64,000 nt of DNA. It comes from Botrytis cinerea B05.10 (lineage: Eukaryota > Ascomycota > Leotiomycetes > Helotiales > Sclerotiniaceae). Made by a program: the position numbers and the translations under genes. The notes beneath the pieces are model-generated. The model was not told the DNA's origin. It made no database searches and saw only the letters and a list, made by a program, of their open reading frames with translations. Where the stretch lies: positions 1,674,001 through 1,738,000 of the forward strand of contig NC_037321.1 of the NCBI RefSeq assembly GCF_000143535.2. The letters run 5' to 3'. Shown here piece by piece: positions 21,555 to 33,600 of the stretch (its first letter is position 1; the number at the start of each line of letters is the position of its first letter).

Positions 21555-21926
21555 ATGGTGAGGGGCGTGTTGTACTACTATATAGAAGATACAAGGAGAG
21601 GGAGGATGTATTGACATTGATCGTTGGGATCATGTTCTTGTCCGCAACTAGAGCATTGAAGAGTTTCTTGCTTTTCCTTCACGAGGAATGAATCAGATTC
21701 ATAGGAGTACGGGAGAGGAGATCAGGAATGAGAGAATACCAACTGGGGCAGAGAACGTTGTAAAAACAAACATGCGTATACCCAAGCGAATATCAAAAAA
21801 AAGGAGAAAGTAAATAGGAAATGAAAAATCAAAAGAAATAGACAAAAAGCTTCCCAAGTCATACATGTGATATTAATATTGAATTTTATTTCTTTCTTCC
21901 ACTTCGTTCATTTCTTTCAACACCTC
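21555..21926. other. Intergenic between convergent ARO7 and BCP1
   Basis: A 372-bp AT-rich spacer holding both 3' untranslated regions. Nothing else is recognised. Confidence 0.6.
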
Positions 21927-23051
21927 TTAATTAGGCGCACCCAGATACTCCCCCAACGCTTTAACGCATTCCTCCCACTTCGCCTTCTCAATCAAGATCA
22001 ATTCTCCCACCGCTCTAATGCCCATTTCCTGAAACGCCCTCTTACTATCCGCCATACCCTCGCCCTCATCCTTCTTATACTCAAACTCCTCGTACGCGCA
22101 GCTAAACCTCTTCAACACCTCATCCTCGGGATGAAAGTAAAACACCTCTCCACTCGACTTTCCCTTCCCCTTACTCTTCTTGCTTTTCGGGCCCTGCTCC
22201 TCCCGATCCAACCTCGACTCCACCTCTCGATACCCCCTCGACACAACCAGATAATACGCAAACTCATACGGTTCCTTGTCCTCGACCGCCGCCTCAATCT
22301 CATCCACCAACATGCCATACATCGGCGGCGCCACCTCGGACGGAACATTAATCAGTCTCTCCGCCAACACGACGCCGACATCCCCGCCCAGCTTGCCGCC
22401 TCCGCCCACAACCTGCTGAATCTTCCCCCCCTCCACCATCTGACCAACCAAATAAGCCCTCAGCCCGCGAACCGCCTCGCTCACCTCTCCCCCCTCCCGA
22501 TTCCCCCGATGCACATTCAACACCGTCATAAACGCATACGCATCCGTGCCCTCCCCATCCACCTTCACCGTGCTCCCAATGGTATCCTGTTTGACGACCT
22601 CGTCTGCCAACCCGCTCAGATCCAACAGCTGACTATCCACATCGAACAATTGGCGAATCAAGCTTTTGACGCCGTGGAAATCGATCTCCCGGAAATTGAA
22701 CCATTCGAAATCGACGTTGAGGATATCCTCGCCCTGATGATTTTGCCTGAGTTAGTTATGTCCAGGTATGGTTGACTGCGCGAAAGAATGGAGCGAGTGC
22801 AGAGATAAAGGATCCGCATAATGGAATTCAGATGGCCAATCCCAGATATCTTCCCATCTGTCCATGCCTCTAATATATCCTCTAATCCATCCTCCAAATC
22901 ATTCCTCCAGATCATCCCCCAAAACCATCCACCCACTCAAATGAAACCCAAAACTTACATCACTTCCACTATCATTATCATTGTCCTCTCCTGCACTGTG
23001 AACAGGCGCATCAGGAAGTTCTTCCGGATCGCGAACTCTTTTCTTAACCAT
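21927..23051 (-). CDS. BCP1: BCP1/BCCIP-family nuclear protein
   Basis: Two exons, 23051-22959 and 22733-21927, give 299 residues. The start MVKKRVRDPEELPDAP and the acidic stretch GEDNDNDSGSD lead into the conserved VDFEWFNFREIDFHGVKSLIRQLF block that defines the BCP1/BCCIP (p21-binding) family. A YAFMTVLNVHRG core and a C-terminal FHPEDEVLKRF...ELILIEKAKWEECVKAL segment follow. In yeast Bcp1 acts in nuclear export of the lipid kinase Mss4 and as a chaperone for ribosomal protein uL14. A GGGGGK-rich insert lies about mid-protein. The opposite strand is open for 302 codons across this gene, a by-product of its GC-rich codon use. Confidence 0.9.
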
Positions 23052-23895
23052 TTTGATATCGTGTATATGTAGAAATGTGTATGTGACGTCTTCTCAAAGT
23101 AAAGTTTGATTTGTGAAAGTCTTTAAAATCGAAGTCGAAGTCTGATGGTCGACCGCTTTGGCAGAATTATAAAATTTGGGGAAATAAGGACGCTAGTAGC
23201 GGGGCATCATTCGGGGGCATCATTCGGTTGATTCTCTCGGTTTTCAGGAGACAATACGGGTTTATGTATGGGCAATTCACAACATTCAACTCATTGAAAA
23301 CTTCATTCATAAGATTCGTAATTTATTAACCTTCTTTTTATTTGATTATCTATGAAATGAACCTAACAGTCCATATAGATAATCATTCAATCTTAATCCC
23401 TCTAGTCCCCTATTGAAAAGCCTGCTTCATCCCCAATAAATGAATCTTCTTCAATAGTCACTATTACGCAAATCAGAAAATGCCTCCATCCTCCCAGTTT
23501 TGTCTCCATCCGAATAGCAGTATAAACGACTTTGGGTATATGTAATAAGAAAGAAAATGGTAGTAGTATCAATAATCTAACAACGTTCTTCCATAATCAA
23601 GCAGCAAAAAATTGACGCTATCATTTAAAAAATTAATTCCAATCCATGAACACATAAGCTCAAGAACGGCAATTTGTGGTGTGGTGCCGTTAGTAAAATC
23701 TATAACGTAAAGGGGCGTGAAATGTAGTTCGAATGTAAATGAGGTATCGGGTTGCGGGTGAATATAAGATCGGGTGACGTGCATGTGAAGAGAATCTTAA
23801 AGTCCTTAACGCCTGTACTGAATGAAATACGATGATCGTGAAGCCGTGAAATTATTGATTAAGAAAAAAAAATGTAAAAAAAAAAAATGCCGTTA
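23052..23895. other. Intergenic, BCP1 promoter and SH3-gene 3' flank
   Basis: AT-rich spacer without supported genes. A short direct repeat of GGGCATCATTCGG occurs around 23196-23230, close to the BCP1 start. Confidence 0.55.
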
Positions 23896-25860
23896 TCATA
23901 GGCCTGGTGGACCCCCAGAATCCGTCGATCCATCACCGTCGATTGTCCTCCTCCAATGGTCTGGAAGACAAACACAAACTAATGGGAAGGCTTTGATCTC
24001 GCCACTAACGTTTGGAGAATCGTTTCTTCGCCCAGATGTATTCGAGACACCACTATCGCGTTGCGCTTTATGTTTTTCGTCCCATTCATCAGCTCGCTCA
24101 TTTATCATGACTCCAGTAGCCCATCCATCATCCCAAATACCAACAACCTTAAGCATATCGCCACGTTCCAATGAAAATTCATCTCCGGCACGTGGTTGAT
24201 AGGCCCATAAAGTTGCAACTTTGTCGCCAGGGTGAATTTCATCTTGTGAATAGTAATCCTTGAAGAATGGTAGTTGCTCGGATTGGTTACTAGACACGCC
24301 TCGTGGTGATGACATACTACCAGTACCGGGAGTTTGAGGGTCATCAAGTCCAAGAGCTGAGCCACTGGAAAGAGAACCGGTTCGTCTATTTGGAGGTGGT
24401 CGTAGAATTCCACCTTGCATACCTGATCTTGGACTATCGCCAAAATCACTTGAAGAAGATTCACGATCATGTCTTCGTCCGGCAGCATAGCCAGCCGCAC
24501 CTCCCAATACAGCACCACCAATTGCTCCATGTCTGTCGCGTGGGGAAGAAGAATGTCCAGAATGAGAATGACCTTCAAGTGCCGACATTCGGGCGATTCG
24601 TCCTCCAGGAAGTACTTCGTATCCTTCAGGGGTAGTATTAGAATGTACGGGATTGTATGCCATTCCGTTATTTCTGGCAGGTGTCGGTTGGTTTAGGATA
24701 CTTCCATGCTGACTTCCACGTCGTTTACGCAAGCACATGAAAACGATCAAGCCAACAAGTGCAGCCAAACCAAGTAAAGATCCAATAACGATGCCTGCAA
24801 TAGCACCACTAGAAAGACCCTTATTCGATGTCGAGGAGGCGGCGGCGGCACCGGTGGAAGATGATGGTGGAGTCGTTGTTCCTGAGCTTGAAGAGGCGGT
24901 ACTTGTGGAGAAGGTGATGAACCCTGTAATCGTAGGTAATACTACACCAGCACAACGTGATTCTGCTCCTGAATTATAACAGCAAGTATCTGTACTGTTT
25001 TGTCCACCAGTACCACAGTACTGACACAATCCGAATGTGCTATTGCCATATCCGCAATTGTCTGGTTCGTTAGTGGCACCTTCTACACAAGATCCAGTTA
25101 ATGAATCTGATGGTAATGCGCAATTTGTAAAGTCGGCACGAATTTGAGAAATAGCATTGCTTCCGGGACTTGAGCAAAGTTGACTATCAGCAATAATTAT
25201 CGATTCGCTCTCTGCAAATTGGGCCTATTTTTTTTTTATCTATCAACTTCAAGTCATACAAAAATTGAAGGGTAAAAACTCACGCAAGAATCTGCACAAA
25301 CTGGCGGTGCTTGGGTATCCGACAAACTGCATGATGATTTGGAATTCTGTATTATAGAATTACATATAACTGTGGTGGTATATCGAGCGTAAAGGTTTGA
25401 CGTATTTGTAAGATTTATATTTCCGCATCCGAGAAGTTGCTGGTACCTGCATGATCGTGTTAGACAAGCGTCGGCATATGTAAAGAATAATAGGGATGCA
25501 TACTTGGACTGCACATAGCTTGTTTGAACGTATGCACTTAATTGAGTATCGAAAGTGGCGCGATCGGAAACATATGACAAGAATGGGCTAAAGGGCACAT
25601 AGTCAGTGTTGGTCGATAAACGCTCGTTGGTAGGGCGAGGTCAAAACATACAAAAGTCCGGTCAGGTTTGTATCAATTGAAGCCGAAGTAAATGCAGAAC
25701 ATTGAGTAGAACCTGAAAGAGAAATACAATCTGCAATTGCAACAGGTACACTTGCGAGAATTGATATCACGGTTGCCTTGGTAAGAGATCCAGTCCACCT
25801 TTGTTTTCGTTTGCTCCCGTTGTTGAGTCCTCGCCCGTCTTTCGATGATACTTTCGCCAT
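23896..25860 (-). CDS. Single-pass membrane protein with cytoplasmic SH3 domain
   Basis: Four exons (25860-25652, 25587-25504, 25446-25284, 25224-23896) give 594 residues from the ATG at 25860. An in-frame ATG at 26034 would add 58 hydrophilic residues. A signal-anchor-like segment (ATVISILASVPVAIADC, about 29-45) precedes a cysteine-rich ectodomain of about 200 residues, with many paired Cys such as CQYCG and TCCYNSG. A Ser/Thr stalk, one transmembrane helix (about 294-317, AGIVIGSLLGLAALVGLIVF) and a basic stop-transfer RKRR follow. The cytoplasmic tail ends in an SH3 domain (about 486-572: VATLWAYQPRAGDEFSLERGDMLKVVGIWDDGW) with an insert before the last strand. The layout suggests a surface sensor or scaffold for polarity or cell-wall signalling. 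No characterised orthologue is recognised. Confidence 0.85.
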
Positions 25861-26577
25861 GGTCTGAGATGGGGATAGTTTCAATGGTTCGTATGCTATG
25901 CTATCGTCGCAACGCCGATTCGCACTGTTTGATTTCGAAAGGTAAGTCGTGACGGAGGTGTAATCGGAATCGTTTCCCGAGCTTTGCTGGTTCATAATTT
26001 CTTGTTGTAATCGTCCTCGCTCATGTACAAGCATGCGAACCCGTATGGTATTATATCCTTCGCGGTATTCCTATTCCTAGAGTCGACTCTTTCATACAGC
26101 CTCAGCTCGATAAAAACAAAAAGTGCCACCCAATATCCAAAGAGGCGATCGTTGAATTAACAGATTTTGTAGAAAAGAAAAGAAAAAAGAAGTTCTTCCA
26201 AAAACGAATTGAAAATTCAAGAGAATGATTCTGTTTATTCGGTAACGATTGGAGCTGGGCAAGGTATGGTATGAACAAAATGGGTTGAATGAATGAACAA
26301 TATTCACTGCAATGCAATCGAGGGAGAAGAAGAGGAAGAGGGAGAGGGAGAGGAAGAAGCAGGACCCAAGGACCCAAGGACCAAAAGATGGTTGAACTTG
26401 GATCAACCTCTTCTTTCCTTTAGTGACCGCCTCTTGTTTTGAGAGTGCGAGACCTTTGTCGAGGAATATTAAGGTTTTGGATGTTCTCTACCTGAGGAAA
26501 GAAAAGGGCCAGAGGGAAAGAGCGGAAGGGGCCTGAAACTCAAGCACATACTAGGTAGACGATTGAACGAAAGGAAG

Positions 26578-26644
26578 GTTTTGGTCTTTTGGTCTTTTGG
26601 TCTTTTGGTCTTTTGGTCCTTTGGTCTTTTGGTCCTTTGGTTTG
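26578..26644 (+). repeat. TTTTGGTC tandem repeat
   Basis: Eight copies of an 8-bp unit (TTTTGGTC, with TCCTTTGG variants). Confidence 0.85.
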
Positions 26645-27030
26645 GCGTGTTGGCCGGAAGAATGTCTAAAAAAGGTTCGAAAGGTCTGCGCTCAAAAAGC
26701 CCAAGTGGGAAAAGTAGATAAGAATCACTGCTCTGTACCTACCACTCTGCGCACAGCACCCCTTGTAGCAGACAGGGAGCATGCGCGGTAGACAGAATTT
26801 AAAATGAGGTGAGTGAGATGGCACAATCGACCTTTGGAGGGAAGAGAATGCAGAGGAGAGATTCATTGGACGAAGGATTCCGAAGAATTGGGTTTGGGTC
26901 TCTGGTACAATAGAGTAAATAAATACAAGGCCAATATATCATGCCAATATCATACCAATGCCAATATCTTACCAATACCAACACCATACCAATACCTAAT
27001 GTGATAATGATAGAAAGCTGCGATGCGATG

Positions 27031-27055
27031 CCATGCCATGCCATGCCATGCCATG
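27031..27055 (+). repeat. (CCATG) pentamer repeat
   Basis: Five perfect copies. Shorter related tracts occur at 28276-28302 and 37766-37790. Confidence 0.85.
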
Positions 27056-29426
27056 TACCTACCTGCAAGTCTGGGTGTTTCTTTGGGGAGAGCTTGCGCA
27101 TCTGTCGACCTGTGGCCGGTATTTGACGGCTGGCCCTTTCTGAGTTGTCACAATGAAGAGATCGCGGGCTCAGGAGAGATGCATGGTATGGTCAAACCGT
27201 GTGGTGTTGATATTGACTGGTTGATCCAGGGTAGTTAGTCATAGTCAGCAAGAAAAAAGAAAGCATGTATCGGTGAAGTTCGTCGGATGCTCAACCACGC
27301 ACGCGTAGAAGGAAAGGTTTCATACGCTTGTTTCCCTTTCGTCCCGTTGATCCCCGCTAACTTTCATCGCCAACACAATACCCGTTCTCACTACTGACTA
27401 CTCACTACTCACTACTCACCCTCTACCCGAGCGACCGAGCGACCCTCAGCCACCCAAGTGTTCTCGCTAGCTAGCTATACATACGATCGGTAGATGGGCG
27501 ATTGATGATTGATGATTGACCATGGACCATGGACCATGGATGTTTGATGATTGTTTCTCCAACTCTCGCCATTTGATAGCCACGTTCTCTGTCACACTAC
27601 CAAGCATATCATCACGAGCTAGCTATTCAACAGGTACATCTCTAACGCTGGCTGACTGGCAACGCACGGCGAACAGACATCCAGAATAGAAATTATCCGA
27701 ACGTTCCTGCCATGTCCATCTAGTCCTAGTTCGTTTCAATAGTGAGAGAGATGCTTGTTCTGTTAAGTCTATCAAGATGCCGCTATTCAATGCAGACTTC
27801 CCACAGTCGAAATGGATGGCTAGCAAGACTCCGTTTTATCAGGGCGAAGAGGCTGGGAAATGAGAAAGATGCAACTTTCCATAAAATGGCGGTTACGCTG
27901 GAGGGTACGAGGTCTGATTATTCATTACCCAGTAGTTACGGAGGACGTTAATGCTTTCGTACTGTCCAATCATTTACTTGTATCGTCAAATGGTGAAGCA
28001 TTGCAGCGTCGTCGTTTCTCTCTCGCTCATGGCACAAGAGGACTGGGAGGTAATTACATATATGCTATTGAGTGCCACAGAAACCTGTCTTTGGGGTGAT
28101 TCATTTCGCTGCTTGAACTCCGCATGGAAACGATGGACTGGTCTGCAGATTGAGATCGAAGGTCGTGTAAAACAAGACAACCCCCATCAAATGTTTCTTA
28201 CCATCTTATCTGTGGAAACCGTTCTAGGGATGAACGATCGATCTATTGAGTTGTCGTTCATCAGATTTATAGTTGGTATGCCATGCCATGCCATGTCATG
28301 TCAGAGACTTTTGACATTGTGATGTGGCACTCATGCAAAACATCGTCTCTGATCCAAAACTCTCATTGAGTGCATACACCATTAGTTAATGCATTGATCT
28401 ACATCGCTCCCAAAGGAGTAGTTGTCGCCCTTGCTTGTATCTTCGCCGATGTTTTCCAAATAATTGTTGTAAAATCTGTCGGTCTCATAATCCTTGATGG
28501 CTGTGTTGCTTTGCTTTAGGTTCTCGGAAATGAGACCCGATAGTTTCGATTCTTGCTGGTTTGATCGCCCGGAAAATAAATTCGTAAGCTTAAACTTGAG
28601 CTGGCCCGGCTGGGCTCCTGTGAAAGTTGGGATTGGTTTGGATGCAGCCTGCAGCGGGTCTATTGATGAAGTTATCCTCTTCTCCCTTTCTAGAATATCC
28701 AGCTTCCTTCGTCGTCACACCTCTAACCCTTTGCAATTGGGGAGACGGCAAAGCGCGATGTGGTTGGTAACCTAGGTGTAGTCGATGTGGCTGGCGACGA
28801 GACTTCTCTGAGGGCTGTTCACCGTTGCCAGAAAAGACAGGAATGATATCAACGAACCCCTATCCTTCGTCATTATGATACATTGTGAAAAGAAACTTTC
28901 TCGGTGAATCGTTAAGAGATTATACAGAGTACACAACGCGTTCTCGAAGCTTCCTGCCCTACGATTGATCGTCGATAGAGGGGTAGATGAAAGGCCAATC
29001 AATCGCATATCTCAACATGGTAAGTGGAGAGGAGTTCCAATGCTTTTCAGAGTATTGCGATTCCTTAGAGTTGCTACGATCGCTTTCCTGGTTCTTTCTC
29101 TGGAAAAACAGCGGGTACCTTACATACTAGGAAGATATGGATGTTAAGTGACGTCTGTTTTGTGGTATGATGTATTATCATTGGGATGGTGGTGTTTTGA
29201 TAGCAAGGCAAGGCAATCTAGTTGGTGTCTGGAAAAAGCTTTCATGATGACGTATTGCTCGAGCAATCCAACACCTACCTACCTATTTTATAGTCGACTT
29301 GATGCCCCTCATCGACTTTTCATTCTTCATATTCTACAACTTTCACATCAATCAATCATACAATCCTTCACACTATCTACATCAATCTTCTCTCAATTCG
29401 CGTCAAAATCATATAAATCAGCCAAA

Positions 29427-29914
29427 ATGAGCTCAAACGTCGATCAACAACTCCACGAGAACCACGAGCGATTCCACGAGGGAAAGGAGAACAGCCATCA
29501 AGCCCTCGACTCCAGTAAGATTTGTCCGACGCTTGAAGTTTGACGTATCATGAGCTAACAATCAAACAGAGGATGAGAGATCCATCGCAAACAAGTTGGC
29601 TCGTGAGGAGCAACGTGAGCATGAACCCGAGGAGATGAGCAAGGAGGACAAAGCCGCAAAGCAAGATGCTACCCTCCCAGTAAGTTTATTGCCTCTTCAC
29701 CCATACCTATCGTTGCACCGCAATACCTTACTCGATCCTCCATTCTTTGTTGGATTTGGTTTGCACATATCGATGCCCATTCTTCCAAAGATGATACTAA
29801 CGTTCGTGCTACTAGGCCAAGATGCACGGCAATGACCCAAGCAGAGGTGCCACAATCGACCAACAGTTGAGAGAGGAAGAGGAGGCTGAGTTGAAGAGGA
29901 AGGGAAAGGCTTAA
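29427..29914 (+). CDS. Small hydrophilic conserved fungal protein (98 aa)
   Basis: Three exons, 29427-29514, 29570-29679 and 29816-29914, give 98 residues with every phase closing. The protein is almost entirely charged and polar (rich in Glu, Lys, His, Gln and Asp), has no cysteine and no hydrophobic segment, and should be disordered or a simple helix. Two related motifs are seen: VDQQLHENHERFHEG near the N terminus and IDQQLREEEEAELKRKG at the C terminus. An internal NDPSRGA segment is also present. This composition is like fungal stress- or spore-associated hydrophilic proteins, but I do not recognise a named family. The ATG lies in a good context (GCCAAAATGA) behind a pyrimidine-rich leader. 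Confidence comes from splice consistency, not from a domain. Confidence 0.75.
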
Positions 29915-30616
29915 ATGGAACGCATACCAAATGGATGTGTGACAAGCAAGAAAATGAATCTATACCCACCAGTATATTCATGGGATGATAGGCTGTCTGA
30001 AGACCCTATCGTTGGAGTTTGAAATGAGTCGGGAAACTCACTGTACTTTTAAATGCCATTATTGGCGACGAGACATGATACTATAATCAATGACCTTTTA
30101 TCACTTCATCTGATGATTTTTACCCTGTGCAGTAGAGTGAAACAGTAATATGCAAAGGAGACTTCGGACTGCAGTAAAAGTCGTTCTCTGGTTTGTCGTG
30201 AGAATTCCTTCTTTCAAAAATGAAGGAATATTCTCTTGGGATATCGAACGATAGATACACTTGATATCGATATGAACGCATCATGACGGTTTGATCATTC
30301 TCATCAAATGTTGAATTGTACGAAACACCAAATCCTAGGGACGTATCCACTTAGGCTAGGCACATATCAGATAATGACCGCCCTATCGCTTAGTAATGAC
30401 CTCCATCCGTAGAACCATCCATCATAATGAAATCGACAACCATAAATGCTTTGCGCCAACTACAACGATTCTGCAATTATTCGGTGGATATGATTCACTG
30501 CCGTATCTAGTATTGTTGTCGTTCTACAGCTTCTGGGAGCTTGACTTTATTGTTTCAACAAACAAGAAGAGCAATATCCATGACTTCAGGCGGATGAACG
30601 TCTGCTCATTACAACC
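29915..30616. other. Intergenic, VPS15 promoter
   Basis: A 700-bp spacer. Short frames on both strands show no domain features. It presumably holds the 3' flank of the small gene and the VPS15 promoter. Confidence 0.55.
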
Positions 30617-33600
30617 ATGGGTCAAGGTTTCTCCCTCACGACGCTCTCGGCGGGCTCTGCAGGTATTGATGTGCCAGAACTCTCGGATTTGGTTTACGAA
30701 AAGTCTATGGGAACTGCCCGATTTATGAAAAGCATTCGCGCTCGTAGCCAAGATGGAGTTGTACTTGTCAAGGTTGTCGTCAAGCCTTATGCCATGGATC
30801 TCAAGAAGTATAGGAAGAAGATAGTCCGTAAGTTGCGTACATGGATTTCTTTGGATGGGATCTAATTTATTTGCACAGGAGAACGAAAAGCCCTGGCTGA
30901 TGTCCCAAATGCACTCCCCTATCAACGTATCGTCGAGACCGAGACGAATGGTTATCTTGTCCGACAATATTTATATAGCTCCTTATACGATCGCATGAGT
31001 ACAAGACCTTTTCTAGAAGATGTCGAGAAGAAATGGCTTGCATTTCAGCTTTTGTGCGCCATTCGTGACTGTCATGCGAGAGATGTGTTCCATGGAGATA
31101 TAAAGACGGAGAATACATTAGTGACCTCATGGAATTGGTTGTATCTGTCTGATTTCTCTTCTTCCTTCAAGCCAACAAATTTACCGGAAGATAATCCTGC
31201 AGATTTCTCCTATTATTTCGATACTGCCGGACGAAGAACGTGCTATCTAGCCCCGGAAAGGTTTTTGGCGACTGGAGAAACGCCAGATCCCAAAGCGCCG
31301 ATAACTTGGGCTATGGATGTCTTTAGTGTCGGTTGTGTGATAGCAGAACTTTTTACAGAAGCTCCTATTTTCACATTGAGTCAGTTATATCAATATCGCA
31401 GAGGAGAGTACGATCCAGTTACCTCGTTGCTCAATCGAATAACAGATAAAGATGTGCGAGACATGGTCTCGCATATGATACAATTGAGTCCTGAATCTAG
31501 ATACTCAGCAGAAGAATATTTGCAATTTTGGAGGAAGAAGGTTTTTCCAGATTACTTTTACAGTTTTTTACATCAATACATGGGTTTGATTACCGATCCA
31601 TCATCAGGAAGAGCGCCAATATCTGGGTCATCGACAAATCTTGGTGAGGCCGATGAACGTATTGATCGTATCTACTACGACTTTGATAAGATTTCTTACT
31701 TCTTAGGCTATGAGAATGAAAAACCAACACCAGCTTCCAAGAGTATATCTACGGGAACAGGCTTACAACCAATTCCTGTACATCTCAATATACCGAACAA
31801 TGAGCATTTTGCTTCGGCTCTTGGTAGACGACCTATAGATGATGGGACTTTGATTTTTCTAACATTAGTTGTATCTTCAATGCGAAATACTGCGAGAGCC
31901 ACCGCAAAAGTTCGAGCTTGCGATATATTACTAGCTTTTGCCGAAAGATTGACTGATGAAGCAAAACTCGACCGGGTTCTACCATACATTATGACTTTAC
32001 TTACGGATAAATCAGAGCTTGTGAAAGTAACAGCCATTCGAACGATAACCCAACTTTTGGCTCTTGTTACAGTGGTCTCACCTATAAATGCACACGTATT
32101 TCCAGAATACATCTTGCCACGAATGCAAATATTTCTTCCAGGTTCACCTACAGAACCAGGACCTTTAGTAAGGGCGACCTATGCAGCCTGTATAGGAAGC
32201 CTTGCTACTTCTGCCTCTAAGTTTCTGGATATGGTTGCAACTTTGAGGTCAGATGGTTCACTGCCCCCTACGGATCCAGATGCCGACGATGCTAATAGCA
32301 AGGATTCTCCATTTCAAGGGTTGTTTGACACAGCTCGAGATGAGCTTATTGAAGTCTTTGAAGGACATACAAAGGCTTTGATTACGGATAGCGACACTGC
32401 TGTCAAGAGAGCTTTTCTAGGATCTGTGCCGGAGCTATGTATGTTTTTCGGCACAGCAGACTCGAATGACATTATTTTGAGTCACCTAAATACTTACTTG
32501 AACGACCGAAATTGGATGTTGAAGTGTGCTTTCTTCGAGACCATTGTTGGGGTCGCAACTTTCTTAGGCGGTATCAGCCTTGAAGAATTCATACTGCCGT
32601 TAATGGTTCAAGCTCTGACAGATTCTGAAGATTTTGTAGTAAGGAGTGTTCTTCACTCATTTGCTGACATGGCACAGTTGGGTTTGTTCCAACGATCCAA
32701 GATTTGGGAAATGGTAGATGTGGTCAGTCGCTTCACAATGCATCCTAACATTTGGATAAGAGAGGCAGCAGTGAATTTTATTTCATCGGCAACCATTTTT
32801 CTGTCCAGTGCTGATATTTTATGCATCATCTTACCACTCGTCCGTCCGTATCTCAAGACAGGGGTCAATGATTACTCGGAGATCACATTACTTGATGCTT
32901 TGAAGAAGCCACTATCGAGGGCAGTCCTTGATATGTCTATCAATTGGGCTAACAAAGTGGATAGAGGAATATTTTGGAAACCTGTGAATCAGTTACGAAC
33001 TTTCTCTTTTAATTCAAGCAGTTTTGTGCCCACAGTCACATCTAAAGAGTCTGGTCATCATACTTTATCCAGAATACCAAAAAATGAAGAAGATGAACAA
33101 TGGCTGGCAAAACTTCGAAACATAGGAATGGGTCACGAAGATGAAGCAAAGTTGATCGCTCTGAGAGAGTATATATGGCGTCTTGCACCTTCTAAAGTCA
33201 GAGAAGTTCCAACACATCCAACCTATCTCAACAATGTCATCAATCTCCGAAGTTTCAACATTACACCACAAACAGTGATGTTTGATGAACAGATTACAGA
33301 AGAACCACCTCGCAAAATAAACAATGGCTCAGAGATCAATGGAGAGCAACACTCTATCGCCGATGCTTTACTTGATGCTTCCATGACTATCGATGATTCA
33401 ATCGCTAGAAGAAAACTCTCTGCGATGAATAGGCATAAATCGAAAGCTGGCTTGCCAATTACTACTAATGGATTAGAGCCACACTCTCCAACTTTATCCC
33501 CGGCATTCTTATCTCCTACGGATACCTCGACTCCAAGGTCATCTATGACACCACGAAAAGGATCTCTAGTCCGTCCTGGAAGTTCAGATACATCGGGTCA

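Larger units (their letters stand above)
25861..29426. other. 3.5-kb gene-poor stretch with simple repeats
   Basis: I find no supported gene here. The left part may be a long 5' leader or promoter of the SH3 gene. The rest holds a TTTTGGTC array (26578-26644), CCAATA-type repeats near 26935-26998, (CCATG)n at 27031-27055 and 28276-28302, CACTACT repeats near 27395-27420 and a CATGGAC triplicate near 27520. Short open frames in this area have no domain features. Confidence 0.55.

Noticed and set aside
21867..22775. 302-codon open reading on the plus strand
   Set aside because: It lies antisense to BCP1, whose protein is strongly conserved. The translation is Leu/Arg/His-rich with no domain, a by-product of GC-rich codons on the other strand.
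27031..27055. Short direct repeats as a possible CRISPR-like array
   Set aside because: They are perfect pentamer microsatellites without spacers in a fungal nuclear genome.
26941..28322. Several plus-strand readings of 60-120 codons
   Set aside because: They run through CCAATA and CCATG repeats or begin at non-ATG codons, and show no family features.
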